Origin: Arenicola marina
Taxonomy: Eukaryota; Annelida; Polychaeta; Arenicolidae
Assembly (NCBI GenBank): GCA_964019135.1
Contig: OZ025255.1
Location: forward strand, 23,723,708-23,787,707
Reading direction: 5' to 3'
Length of the DNA: 64,000 nucleotides
Position numbers and translations under genes: made by a program. The notes beneath the pieces were generated by a model, which worked only from the letters and a program-made list of their open reading frames with translations, was not told where the DNA came from and did no database searches. This document shows, in pieces, positions 13,201 to 23,382 of the stretch; within the stretch, counting starts at the first letter, position 1; the number at the start of each line of letters is the position of its first letter.

Positions 13201-16200
13201 TGCAGTATGTTCGGAGAGATACAATGGAATTTTAGTCTCCTATATTGTTCTAGATGCTGCCTTTAGAGAGAACCGGAAGCTGTTCGGCTGCCGAACAAAA
13301 AGGTGTATCGACCAAGAACAAATTCAAGAATATCTTACCATGTAAGTTCCCCCAGTGATCGCACCGAAAGTGACATGGGTAACTAAGGATTTGTTCGTAG
13401 ATTGGTTGGCTGTATATTCAGGACGCCTTAGCCACTTTTGGTCATATCGCGTCAATGGGAGAAGGAAGGGAGAGTGGAGCTATGTCCCCGAGATAACCCC
13501 CTACTCTTTGCTATCCTGCGACCACACAGACATTGCCACAGCTGGGTACTATCGATCCACCTTTGTTCATAGAAACTTCTTGTGGAAATGCCCCCATATA
13601 TATATATATACAAACATTTAGCAAGAATGAGTAGAACGAATAACAGCCATGAGTAAAATGCACTGTTTTTCTAGATGACGAGACAAGAGTGACCTTGACG
13701 ATACGTGATGATAACCCACTGTCCGATTACATAAATGCTTCTTTCCTCACGGTGAGCATTCTCGTCAATCGCATTTCAGAAATAAAATTAATCATATTTC
13801 ATTCACACAGGCGTATATTTATTTGGCTAGTATTCACGATCTAAACTGACAATACCCGACTGTAAAACACATATTAACGCCGGTTAAATAGTAGCATTAA
13901 TCAGTGTAGGAATAGATATGCAATTACTAATAAGGAAGAAATGAAATATTACTTCTTAATTGAACCGATTAAAATGGATACAGTGGATGGTACATTTCTT
14001 TATGTATAGATTAATGCATGATATTAATTTCATAGATATGCCATTACTAATAAGGATGAAATGAAATATTACTTCTTAATTGAACCGATTAAAAGGGATA
14101 CAGTGGATAGTAAATTTTTTTATGTATAGATTAATGCATGATATTAATTTCATACATATGCAATTACTAATAAGGAAGAAATGAAATATTACTTCTTAAT
14201 TGAACCGATTAAAAGGGATACAGTGGATGGTACATTTCTTTATGTATAGATTAATGCATAATGTTAATTTCATAGATATGCAATTATTAATAAGGAAGAA
14301 ATGATATATTAGTTCTTTATTGAACCGATTAAAAGGGGTACAGTGGATGGCACATTTCTTTATGTATAGATTATTGCAAGATATTAATTTCATTGAACAC
14401 TAATAAGTTATCTTTTATATTTAATTCCTTGAAACCAGGAGGACGATGATAAGATTATAGCTTCATGTGGTAAGTCGTGTAATACTATTTTATAAGAGAT
14501 ACTAATAGATAGTTCAATTCATATGATTCACATAAATGTTTGCGCTGGAGCCAAGAAGTAACCAAGACGTTCTCTCGATTGGAAATTGAGGGACTCAAAG
14601 CTACTAAAGAATAAGATATGTTGGGTACAGCCTTATCATGCCCGTGTCAGATCTCTTGATTGGGATTGCCAGTGTCGTGCCCTTTACGTCATCGTCGTAA
14701 AGGGCAGATGTTTATCAAGAAGAAAAGACACCGATGCACCCCAAATAATGCGATAATAGGATCCCAGCATCGACTGTTGCAGATTGATTGACACTTTTCC
14801 CCTTTTGATATATTATAACTTCTATATATAAATCTTTGAGATATTAAAAGCTTCATTGTGCTGAAATGGGGGTCGGTGTGTAGTGGTGAGCTCTACCACT
14901 GGACCGCACATCAGTAGGTGCTGCGTTCAAATCCCAACACTGGCAATTAATCTGTGGCGCGTTTCATCCAGTCATCCTAGGGCACTTCTCCTGATGTCCA
15001 TCGGCCCAATGGAGCCCCTGTGGGCACACAATCGGCCAAACACACCAATTCGTTTTATTTCTGAGGAGACGATGACAGCAATGCTCATGAACCGAGATTC
15101 AGCTTTCCTCTTGATATCTGTACCTTTCCTTAAGGGCCCCGCGAACCCACTGTCGACGACTTCTGGCGGATGGTATGGGAATACGATGTTCCACTCGTCG
15201 TCATGGTTACCCGAGTGAGGGAAGGTGGAGTGGTGAGCATCCCCATGTAACTGATACAAGCATATTATATAAAATTACAATAGTGTGGCATAGTGCCAAA
15301 CACATGTAATTTTGCAAATGTCTTGATGTACTTGTTATCTTATAATAGACTTGATATATTAGCACAATCAAGTGAGTTTCGGGTTAGCAAAGGTAATACA
15401 AAATTAGATGCATTATCAAATGTCAGTGATTCACCAAATGCGCTGACCGCCATTAATGGGGGTTTATATATGATGTCCCTGTCGCCTCAGGATAAGTGCG
15501 TGCAATACTGGCCTGAAGATGGCGCCACTACATATGGCGACATTACGGTCATCACCTCCCAGACAGATAAGTGGCTTGACATCGCACGCCGACAGTTGCA
15601 GATTACACGGGTAGGTATTTTAGGCAAGGCAATTATATTAGGTAGGCAATTAATAGTCATACGGTCGGAGCTCTTTCTGTGACGCTCTGACGTCCTATGT
15701 ATTACTGGAAATGTATCTCGTGGGACAAGTCTCTGAATATTGTACGTGACAGGCTCTGTAATAGCAAATGATTATACGAATTGTTGAAATATTTTATTAC
15801 TAAATTATATACAAAATATGAACACAATTATAATTATATCAATGTAGCGGTTGATAACGCTCGCTATGTACATCAGGGCGGCGAACGGAGGCAAGTGTTA
15901 CACTTGCAGTACACCGCGTGGCCCGACCACGGCGTGCCAACCAATGTCACTTCCGTTATAAACTTCGCTAAACACGTGACCGCAGCCATGACGCCTAGCA
16001 GATATACCATCGTCCACTGCAGGTTTGTGTACTCAAACACTGCGTTCCATAAACCGTGACTCCTTCCGTTGCTTAAATTAATGTATGTGGACAATGAAAT
16101 CTGTCCGATGAGGAACCATAATTCACTACTTATAAACCTATATTGCCGCAGCCTGTTTAATAATCATTTTAATCTTAAGAAATAAAAGAAACTTCCACTC

Positions 16201-19200
16201 GAAAAAGACGAAATTTCGAATTCCAATGTAACTATAGGCGACATGGCTATGACCTGCCGTAAATTGATGACGCCAATCAATGAACTCCGTGTTCATAGTT
16301 ACATGCAATCGCCGCATGGTTACTGCACATTTCTCCTCGTACTGCAGCGCCGGGGTGGGCCGGACGGGTACGCTGGTGGGTCTCCATCAGCTGATGAAGC
16401 AGACAGCCCAGGCGGGCGTGGTGGATGTCTTCAACTGCATCAAGGAGCTCAGGCAGCGGCGTATGCAGATGGTCCAAACAGCGGTAAGAGATACATAATA
16501 TAGGAGGTTTTCATTACATATTGATATATACCTGGTGTTCAATTTGATAAATGTCGCAATATAGGATGTTATTAGTGGACCAAATATAAAGACATGAGGA
16601 GAAATCAACGCTCAGAAATATTCGGTAGCAGACAACTGACATATGTATTGATTAGCATGTGTTTGCATGCGGTCGTTGTGCTTAAAGTACTTCCATATAC
16701 GTGAATATGTCTCGGAGATGGAGACGCGAAAGATTATGCATCATAACATAGTGTGACACAAGCAAGTAGTATGTGAATAATATTGGGCCAGGTTACGTTG
16801 ATGGCAGGGGTGGACGGGTAAGAGTTAAGACGACTGCTAAATAAGATTCATCAGAACTAATAGCATCGTCAACCTAGCATTTGTAATAACGTACTCTGCA
16901 CCTTTGAGGTTATGTGATATAAATCTGCTTGATATAATATTACTGGTCTATAATAGTGCCTTTATGATAAACGTAGATAACAAACAATCTGTCTAAGATG
17001 ACACGATCCGTCTCTACTTTAGGCACAGTACGTGTTCATTCACGACGCCTTAGCCGAGATAATAACTCTCGGGGACACCAAGGTATCGTGTTCCGCCTTC
17101 CAGGATACCCACAAGGCAATGCGACAGATAACCGAAAGCCAAAGCGCCATTGAGAAACAATTTCACGTATGTCTGATGTCTCATGACGCGGGGCCAAGCG
17201 AACACATAATTATTTTACTTTATTCTGAAAAGCCAATGCTACGAAAGATGCGCAATAAGGTGGCAAGATTAGCTGGAGGTTGATGAACACAGAATTATCA
17301 CCATAGTCAGGACTGCCCTATAAGGTGATACCGTCGCCATAATGTTTAAAGTATAGCTTTTCTTGTTTACATTTTATTTACCTAAGGATTTGTCATAATC
17401 TAATGGTCATATCAGCTTGTGTGTGTTGCAATAAGCTAAGCCATAATATTATATATAATGATATTCAGGCAAACGGTGGGACAAATATAAAACAAGGATT
17501 CACAAAAGCCACATTTTCAAGGTGAATGGCAGTCATCGTTAGTCGTGAACTTTCCTGTATTTAGGGATATGGAAGCGATGATTTTAATGATGAATAAGCC
17601 TGCCCCCTCCCCCCCCCCCGCCATTGTGCCATTTATCATCTAATACCCCAAATTACTTTTCTTCATAAAGTACTTCGATAACTGCGGCAATCACATGTCA
17701 GAAGAGCCAAATCAATATGCAATGAAGGCGGACAATAGAGATAAGAATAGGGACATGGATGTTCTACCAGGTTAGTATTGCCCGCTCGCATTAAATAACC
17801 GTTCAAGCCCGTCCATTGTTACTTCCATCAATTGATTGATGTCATGTTATGCTCATTAGATATTTTAACGAGTTTTGTAACATTGCATTCATCGCGTTCA
17901 TCGTGATTTTATTCGCTTACTATATTGCTTAAGAATGCAATTTTAAACATGGTAATATAAATGTGATTCATGACGTATCTTCTCAGCCAAGCGGCGGCAA
18001 GTGCTCCTTCAAGACCCTTTCCCCGGTCGAAATGACTACATCAATGCAGTTTTCCTTGACGTGAGTTGGATTATTTTGCCCAAAAAAGAAAGAAGTATTT
18101 TATCTGTATTTCTTATAGTGGGATATGAACGGCGTATGAAGTGAGAACAATCCTTACAGGTAACTTGTTTATTCATTTATTTATGATTTGAATATAAATA
18201 CTTTTTACATGTTGCTCAGCATGATGTACCCATGAAAATACTAAAAATACCTGGCGGGCATTCATAGCTAAAGATCGCTTTTACATACATGTTATGGTGG
18301 CTGCCAAGAGCAGTTTTGACTGCGTTCATGCAGAGTACTCGAAATCGTCTTACGTCAGAAGAATATGTGTACACACCATATTCGTCGATCGTAAACAATG
18401 TCATAATGTTGTAAATATGAGGAGTACTTGGACGCCCTAGCCGCATTTGTTTCACTTTAATTTTGCATTTTTATCTTCACTTACCAACATATTCTTTAAC
18501 ATGTCGGCAGGGTTATCGGAAACATGGCGCGTATGTCGTCACTCAGATTCCGCTACACAACACCGTCATAGACTTCTGGCGTTTGATTCGCGCCAATAAA
18601 ACCCAAGCTGTTGTGATTCTGCGCAGTTCCACCGACGATGGAGTAAGTACGGCTCGTCAGGCAAATCACATCCCACCTTAAGACATTGACAGGGCGACCA
18701 GCTTGGCGGGCTCAGATATCCATGGGGGTGAAAAGGGGTATTTACGTTCCTCGGGAATGTGCTTTTCATTCTCGTTCATTTTCATTTTCTTCGTAAGCTG
18801 GGAAATAGCGACCTTTTAAATCATCGTGACCTGGGAATAAAGAAATTTCTTCTTCTATTTATTATCTAGACACCAATGCAGCTGTTTGTGTTTGATTTAA
18901 TTTACAGGAAATGCCCATATTTCTCCCTGAACCCCACGAGACATTAGATGTGCCTCCTTATGACGTCACACACATCGAGGCCGAATACACTAAAGGTGTG
19001 ACCGTCACACATCTTCGTCTGGAAGAGCGAGACACGTCGGGAGTGACATATGTCAACATGGAAACCGCCCGTCAGGTTACATCACATTTTGGTGTTTCTG
19101 TTTTTTGGGTTTTTTCTTACTTTTATTCATTCAACGAGGTCTCCGATAGCGAACACACTTATGAACGGCATCAAGCAAGTACCAAGCTAGTGGTGATATA

Positions 19201-21130
19201 GTTGAGATTTAGTAGTTTGGATTATTTCGTACGGACACACGGTCCATGTCCCAAAAAGTCATGTTAGTAATTTAGGTTTTTTTTGTGAAAATAAAGGCAA
19301 ATAGGGCCAAAAAATCTCCAGAGAAGATGAAATGTTGGTAATTTAGGCCCTTTGTGTGAAAAATGAAAGCTAAATAGGGCCAAGAAATCTCCTGAGACAA
19401 TGAAATGTTAGTAATTTAGGACCTTTTTGTGAAAATGAAGGCTAAATAGGGCAAAGAAATCTCCTGAGACAATGAAATGTTAGTAATTTAGGCCCTCTTT
19501 GTGACAATGAAGGCTAAATAGCGCCAAGAAATCTCCTGAGACAATGAAATGTTAGTAATTTAGGACCTTTTTTGTGAAAATGAAGGCTAAATAGGGCCAA
19601 GAAATCTCCTGAGACCATGAAATGTTAGTAATTTAGGCCCTTTTTGTGCAAATGAAGGCTAAATAGCGCTAAGAAATCTCCTGAGACAATGAAGTGAATG
19701 AACTGTGCCCATGACGCATCTGCCACGATTCGTACCCAAGACCTGTTCATCTGCAGCTCTGCCTGCTGACCAACTGAGCTAGGGAGGCTCAATATGTCGA
19801 CTAGAAGTTATATGTCGCCTCGTATAAGGCGACATTTAAGGGGTATTTACAATAAAATATAGGTATTTCTGTCCCTTTAAATAATTTAAGCAATTTGCCG
19901 ATAACGATGACGGTGTGCAGCACATTCGGCTTTCAGAACGCTGGCTCCACGCTAAATGTGTTCACGATTCATGTCGGCGAATCAATGGTCTTGAACTTTG
20001 ATGACGTCATCGAGTGTTACCTGGGGCTGAAGAAATGGCAAAACGCGACTGGAGACAAGCCGATCGTGGTTGCATGCAGGTAAGCGTTTACCTCTGGATT
20101 TGCATGTTCTATTTCAGTTCGACTGGGGTTACAAATGACTTGTTCATAATAGGCGAATTGGACAACAAATCCCATGTAATAAATTAATTATTCTAGGCTC
20201 CAGGTTCGCTGTTGTGCTCTATGCTGACCCAAAGCATTATTCTCTGTCAACTAACATGTGACTCATATATGCCATTTTTAACTGTGTATATAGGAACGGA
20301 GCGGTCTTCAGCGGGCAACTCGTCCTGTGCATCAACTTGTTTGAGATGATGGAAACGGAACGCGAGGTGGATATCTTCCAGTTGGTTAGACAGGCCAAGG
20401 AAAGTCGACCTGAGATCATCAGCTCACTGGTAGGTAATGGCGTGCCATACGCCGCAGCTCCAAGAAGGCGCCCTGCCACAGCGTATATACAATACACCGT
20501 TCCGAGCTAAGCCCCGTCCACGCTTGAGCCCCTTTTCGTTAATCGTGATTATGAAATTATGAGAAAGTACAAATGAAAAGTACTCATGTATGAAACTGAC
20601 AACCAAAGTAACATGTTGCTTTGTTTGTCGGACTTGTTTGTCGGACATAAATCGCGTTTTCTCGCCCCATGATTTGATAAAAGCAACAGTGACGTCAATT
20701 GATGGGTGACAGCCTTGAAAATTGACTTGAACAGCCCTTAATTATCATCCGTTCGCTTGAGTGGGTTAAGTTTAACCCCCCTCCTGTGGACCCGATGCAC
20801 GCCCCCCCCCCACCCCCTGGGTCTGACTATGTGCTTGTCTTCTGATCATAAAACGACGGATTCATTTACTCTTCTGTAAGTCTTCATAATAAGATGTTAT
20901 GCTGTATTCGCGTAGTGTTGATATTTACGTATGTTTGTCATAAGGCTGATTGCTTGTGACGTCAGCTACTGCCGCTTGTTGTGGAGTCACGTATGTTAAC
21001 CACCGCTCAACATCGCTCGACACAACAACTAAGTATAATGCCTCATCATTTGCAGAACCAGTACCGAGGTCTCTACGCCAATGTCGAGTCTTACATCCAG
21101 ACGTTTGATATGTACTTCAACTTCAAGTGA
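4118..21130 (+). CDS. receptor-type protein tyrosine phosphatase: WSC, 4 EGF, TM, active D1, inactive D2
   Basis: A single-pass receptor that should remove phosphate from phosphotyrosine in cytosolic targets. Exons: 4118-4223, 5833-5966, 6826-6958, 7249-7368, 8826-8942, 9347-9463, 10285-10401, 10937-11063, 12492-12768, 13269-13341, 13675-13751, 14439-14469, 15135-15232, 15491-15614, 15848-16022, 16348-16483, 17023-17166, 17671-17770, 17987-18060, 18511-18642, 18908-19075, 19937-20079, 20294-20429, 21056-21130. They sum to 2,934 nt (977 aa) with no internal stop and all phases matching. Order: signal peptide, WSC (about 36-124), four cbEGF (124-281), TM (about 301-320), D1 (about 400-700) with WPD at 575-577, Cys608 and Arg614, then D2 (about 705-977). 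The start is the first ATG after an in-frame TAG at 4073. The start of exon 9 (12492) is the least certain border. I know of no named receptor with this exact domain order. Confidence 0.88.
5833..6958 (+). CDS. exons 2-3: WSC domain
   Basis: Two exons (5833-5966 and 6826-6958) encode one cysteine-rich WSC module, a putative carbohydrate-binding domain. It opens with the typical [10 protein letters not shown] and has the ESCLASC helix region, FAGL, then CACAEKLG and [13 protein letters not shown], ending with a VLYSFYQ strand. The pair starts and ends in phase 1, so it is a symmetric module that can be inserted or lost without shifting frame. The intron between the two halves holds a 34-bp minisatellite. 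Confidence 0.82.
6205..6676. repeat. 34-bp minisatellite in phosphatase intron 2
   Basis: About 13-14 copies of a 34-base unit, each carrying 'catgggaccagcaatagtag' and an AT-rich spacer. Copies differ by one to three bases. It lies inside the intron that splits the WSC domain. Confidence 0.9.
7249..7368 (+). CDS. exon 4: calcium-binding EGF module 1
   Basis: A 120-nt phase 1-1 exon encoding a complete cbEGF module starting DVDEC, with six cysteines and a [11 protein letters not shown] core. The D-x-D-E-C start and the aromatic-cysteine pattern are the calcium-binding consensus. The Asn of GNFS is a possible N-glycosylation site. Confidence 0.9.
7397..7424 (+). repeat. 28-base T homopolymer
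   Basis: An uninterrupted run of T just downstream of the EGF 1 exon donor, inside the intron. No retroelement body is visible directly upstream, so it is more likely a simple repeat than a retroposon tail. Confidence 0.7.
7785..8252. mobile_element. inverted-repeat element, family A, copy 1
   Basis: The ends are inverted repeats: the left starts CCCATAGCAAAATATC and the right end, reverse-complemented, reads CCCCATAGGAAAATATC. The similarity continues for about 60 bases through a shared 'ttctaaaggtttctat' block. The interior has short repeats of the type 'actctatgaaaactc'. There is no coding capacity, so it looks like a MITE or foldback element. A related copy lies at 23383-24415, and in both copies homology continues beyond the right end, so the full element may be larger. 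Confidence 0.6.
8826..8942 (+). CDS. exon 5: calcium-binding EGF module 2
   Basis: A 117-nt phase 1-1 exon encoding a cbEGF module starting [14 protein letters not shown], with [13 protein letters not shown] in the second half. It is nearly identical in sequence, length and flanking intron to the next exon, so the two arose by tandem duplication. It uses a normal GTAAGT donor. Confidence 0.92.
9347..9463 (+). CDS. exon 6: calcium-binding EGF module 3, GC splice donor
   Basis: A 117-nt phase 1-1 exon starting [14 protein letters not shown], the duplicate of exon 5. Its 3' border reads ATCG followed by GCAAGT where exon 5 has GTAAGT, so this intron would be of the GC-AG class. The rest of the donor matches the consensus well, which GC donors generally need. 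Reading on through the donor gives a stop within a codon or two. Confidence 0.88.
9595..9760. repeat. 15-bp minisatellite
   Basis: About ten copies of 'caatgacacattggt' in near-perfect tandem, following exon 6. The intron after exon 5 (about 9000-9240) holds a degenerate version of the same unit, so the array was probably duplicated with the exon and then homogenised in this copy. Confidence 0.9.
9967..10193. mobile_element. short inverted-repeat element with a 30-bp internal repeat
   Basis: The ends are inverted repeats: AGGGCCCCTGAGGGG on the left and its near-complement CCCCTCTGGGGCCCT on the right. Inside are three to four copies of a 30-base unit beginning 'gtcgcgtgtcgattttaaga'. The 'tgtcg' motif is shared with the elements at 11741, 31130 and 57578. 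No coding capacity. Confidence 0.5.
10285..10401 (+). CDS. exon 7: calcium-binding EGF module 4
   Basis: A 117-nt phase 1-1 exon starting [12 protein letters not shown], with [12 protein letters not shown] following. Only five cysteines are visible in this exon, so the last disulphide of the module appears to be missing. A second GT lies three bases after the chosen donor; both give the same frame. Confidence 0.82.
10937..11063 (+). CDS. exon 8: transmembrane segment
   Basis: Encodes a short Gly/Ala-rich stalk, then one hydrophobic helix ([20 protein letters not shown]) followed by the stop-transfer arginines LRRR. It is entered in phase 1 and left in phase 2, marking the switch from symmetric extracellular modules to the cytoplasmic part. 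Confidence 0.9.
11741..11971 (-). mobile_element. tgtcg-rich inverted-repeat element, family B, copy 1
   Basis: About 230 bases with ends related to GGGGTCTGGAAGGG in opposite orientations. The interior, read on the minus strand, is rich in 'tgtcg' and matches the plus-strand elements at 31130-31312 and 57578-57799, including 'tcaaatatgcctgtgtcgcg'. It is non-coding and MITE-like. It lies in the intron between the transmembrane and juxtamembrane exons. Confidence 0.6.
12492..17166 (+). CDS. exons 9-17: juxtamembrane segment and catalytic phosphatase domain D1
   Basis: Exon 9 gives an acidic juxtamembrane stretch ending in the helix [13 protein letters not shown]. Then come [47 protein letters not shown] and TYGDITV, all classical PTP motifs. 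The WPD loop reads [10 protein letters not shown] (Asp577, the general acid). The P-loop, split between exons 15 and 16, reads [11 protein letters not shown] with nucleophile Cys608 and phosphate-binding Arg614. The Q-loop reads [15 protein letters not shown]. All catalytic residues are present, so D1 should be active. The substrate-entry segment is unusual: IIASCGPREP replaces the usual YIATQGPLPN. Confidence 0.9.
13400..13565 (-). mobile_element. SINE family 1, truncated
   Basis: Matches the body of SINE family 1, from the 'ggttggctgtatattcagga' end through 'tatcgcgtcaatgggagaag' to the 'gcgaccacacagacattgcc' block. The tRNA-like head with the promoter boxes is missing. It sits in an intron inside the D1 coding region. 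Confidence 0.75.
13915..14394. repeat. four copies of a 120-bp satellite unit
   Basis: Four head-to-tail copies with an exact 120-base period; for example 'gatatgcaattactaataag' recurs at 13915 and in diverged form at 14035, 14155 and 14275. Copies differ by a few bases each. It fills most of the intron before the 31-nt exon 12. Confidence 0.95.
14872..15055 (+). mobile_element. tRNA-derived SINE family 2
   Basis: Contains an A-box-like 'gtggtgagctctaccactgg' and a B-box-like 'gttcaaatccc' about 40 bases on, followed by a body shared with the copy at 23650-23832 ('ctgtggcgcgtttcatcc'). It ends roughly 80 bases before phosphatase exon 13, so it lies close to that acceptor. Confidence 0.65.
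17671..21130 (+). CDS. exons 18-24: D1-D2 linker and inactive phosphatase domain D2
   Basis: The linker ends [12 protein letters not shown], followed by [26 protein letters not shown], a diverged central region, and a C-terminal [15 protein letters not shown] helix. The P-loop reads [12 protein letters not shown]: the cysteine (907) remains, but His is Ala and the essential Arg is Phe (913). The WPD position reads HVG (872-874). An ungapped alignment of the stretch from this loop to the Cys keeps the family's normal spacing. As in most tandem receptor phosphatases, D2 should be catalytically dead and structural or regulatory. Stop codon TGA at 21128-21130. Confidence 0.87.
19250..19692. repeat. 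72-bp minisatellite in a D2 intron
   Basis: Six copies of a 72-base unit carrying 'aaatgttagtaatttaggcc' and 'gaaatctcctgagacaatga'. The relic copy of this region at 43775-44365 keeps the flanks and one partial unit but not the array, so it expanded here or collapsed there after the segmental duplication. Confidence 0.92.
19693..19800 (-). mobile_element. tRNA-like SINE family 3
   Basis: On the minus strand the sequence reads CCTCCCTAGCTCAGTTGGTC, an A-box-like tRNA head, and 'gggtacgaatc', a B box, at normal spacing. The acceptor stem does not pair, so this is not a functional tRNA. The same sequence was carried into the relic at about 43995-44102. Confidence 0.65.
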
Positions 21131-22244
21131 TGGACACTTCGCCAATTGTGCGCCAACTGATAGCTAGCTTTCGGGTCAAGTTTACACATGGAAATGCTGC
21201 CCGCAAGATAGTGATTTATAAAATTACTTGTTCCTTGCCTGTGATAACTCTAAGGGTGTTGCTGCAACATGGCCGCAGTATACGTAGGAAGGTTGGCTGC
21301 ACGCGTGTGTACATGTAGTGGTATATCTTCACCAATTGTCATCAGTATGAGACTAGCGCGTCGATGTAACTCTACCTGGAATATGCTTGCCATCACTTTC
21401 TTTCTGTACAATTATGCAATACGTATTTATGAACCTTCCCTAGACACACTCGGCAGACTCGCGGCTATGTTTGGGTCAAACAACAAACGCCTGGTATGGA
21501 TGTGTCCAGGGGGGGGGGGGCACAGGGGGCACGTGCTGCTTTCAGACCCTAAAGTATATCTGTGCCCTACATTTTTAAATTCTGTGCCCCCCCCCCCCCC
21601 CCCCGACGGTCGTCAAAAAATTAATCGACTACTTGGTCGCAAACCGAGCCCCTCCCCCAGTCGCACGATTTCATTTTACGCCCTGCCACTGCCCCCGGTC
21701 GTCTAATTGTTTTTATTGTGCCCCTATTTCAAGGATTCCTGCATACGCCCCTGGTAAGGTTAAAAAATGGGTTTATTAATAACCCAAGAAATTGTAATGG
21801 CCAGCCGGCAGCGGTATGGTGGATCTCGTATCATCATAAATCGTGTTATTTTTTGTTTTGCTTCACCCCCCAACGGTCAATGATAGGCATGTACTTTGCC
21901 GACTTCCAATACGCTATTCCATGGACGACTGATGGATGGAGACATGTGAGGACATTGCCGCTAGACCATGACTTCTATGTGACGGTTGGGTGTGGTGTTT
22001 TCAATCTTGTATTTCTGTCGCTTCAAAGATGCAACAAACGTGTACTCTAGAGCCGCCCCCCTCTGTAATAAGCCAACCAATTCCAATCGGTCGGTAAACA
22101 GTCGTCACATTTTAACATGTTATTATCATTCGCATACCCAAGAATATATACCTGCATGTGAATACTTGCTCCAGTGCTTTGCAAGCATTACCAGAAGGAG
22201 TTTATACATTTATCTTTTAATTACCCAAGTCATCAATACACCAA

Positions 22245-22250
22245 AATAAA
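22245..22250 (+). terminator. possible polyadenylation signal of the phosphatase gene
   Basis: AATAAA 1.1 kb after the stop codon, with a second AATAAA at 22329-22334. Nearer canonical signals were not seen. A 3' UTR of this length would run through the C-tracts at 21590. Transcript ends are not known. Confidence 0.3.
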
Positions 22251-23382
22251 TCCTGAACGTATGCTAATTACTGCGCAACATGTAGCAACTCTTGGGGTTG
22301 TGTCAGCATCATAACTGTTGAAAGACATAATAAAGACTTTCATTATATGTGGCACTTAATTTAGTTATTTATGCGCCGCTTATAGTCAGTAAAGTCAGCG
22401 AAATATCAGTTCATACAATTATCTGCTGATGCTGAACTGCATGTAAACGAGCCGCTCTTGCGTAACGGAAAACCATGTTCACTGAATTGTCTTGTGCGCG
22501 GATTTCAGGATTTGGATATTTTTTGTTTGTTTCACTTGTTTCTGTAATTAGTACGACCGGAAGACATTGTCATATGTCCGGGTTCTGCGGAGAGGGTGAC
22601 CCGGAAGCGGCATGGGTCGGCGTGAGAATAGCGCAAGGAAATACTTAATGGTTACATTAATGCCTGCCGTTATAGTGCAGTCATGGCGCGCTATGACGCT
22701 TCTTGGCCAATCCGTCGATTCAGTGGGCAAAGTTTATGCCATATTACTTGACACATTGGGTCAATGTTTTTCATGAAAAGAGGTTATATTATATAATAAT
22801 ATAAAGGCCATTTATTAAAGGAAGAGACGTATACCATTTCAGTGATTCACAACTCTCTTTTGGGCGTGTTCATGTAGTGCTGTTGTAGTAGACAAAGCCA
22901 TACAATTATATAAGCCACATTATCTGTGGTTTTCCATGCAAATATTGTGATTCAAGTAGGGATTTTCTAACGCGAAAAAGTACTGTAGCTCTATAACATA
23001 TGTGTGAATTGTATCTAAATAAGATTATTATGTCGGAATATATTTGCGTCCGTGAAAATGGAATTATAACAATTGGAGGGGGGGGGGGGGCAAGGGAGGG
23101 TGAAGAATATCTTTCTGTCCCAGTTCACGATGAATTAAAGGATAAATTCCCGCTTCACGAAGAATTGAGTGAGGGAATATGAGGGGAGAGATTTGGGCCC
23201 CTTGGACCCGCCCCTTCATCAGACGTACTGATAAGTGAAAATCGAGGACTTGCGCGAGCCACAATGCCAAACGCAAATATAGGCCTCTACCAAACTATTC
23301 TTTCCCGGTTAGATAATTGATCACCGCGGACAGTAGACCACTAAGGTCGGTAAATTGACCATTTCCCGATTCACAGTTATTT

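Noticed and set aside
19693-19800. tRNA gene on the minus strand
   Set aside because: A and B boxes are present, but the acceptor stem does not pair and a SINE-like tail follows. The same applies to the heads of the other SINE copies.
19891-20000. Alternative reading of phosphatase exon 22 starting at 19891 ([14 protein letters not shown])
   Set aside because: It begins in the right phase but reaches a stop before the P-loop. The acceptor at 19936 gives an open frame with exact family spacing to Cys907, and the relic copy supports it.
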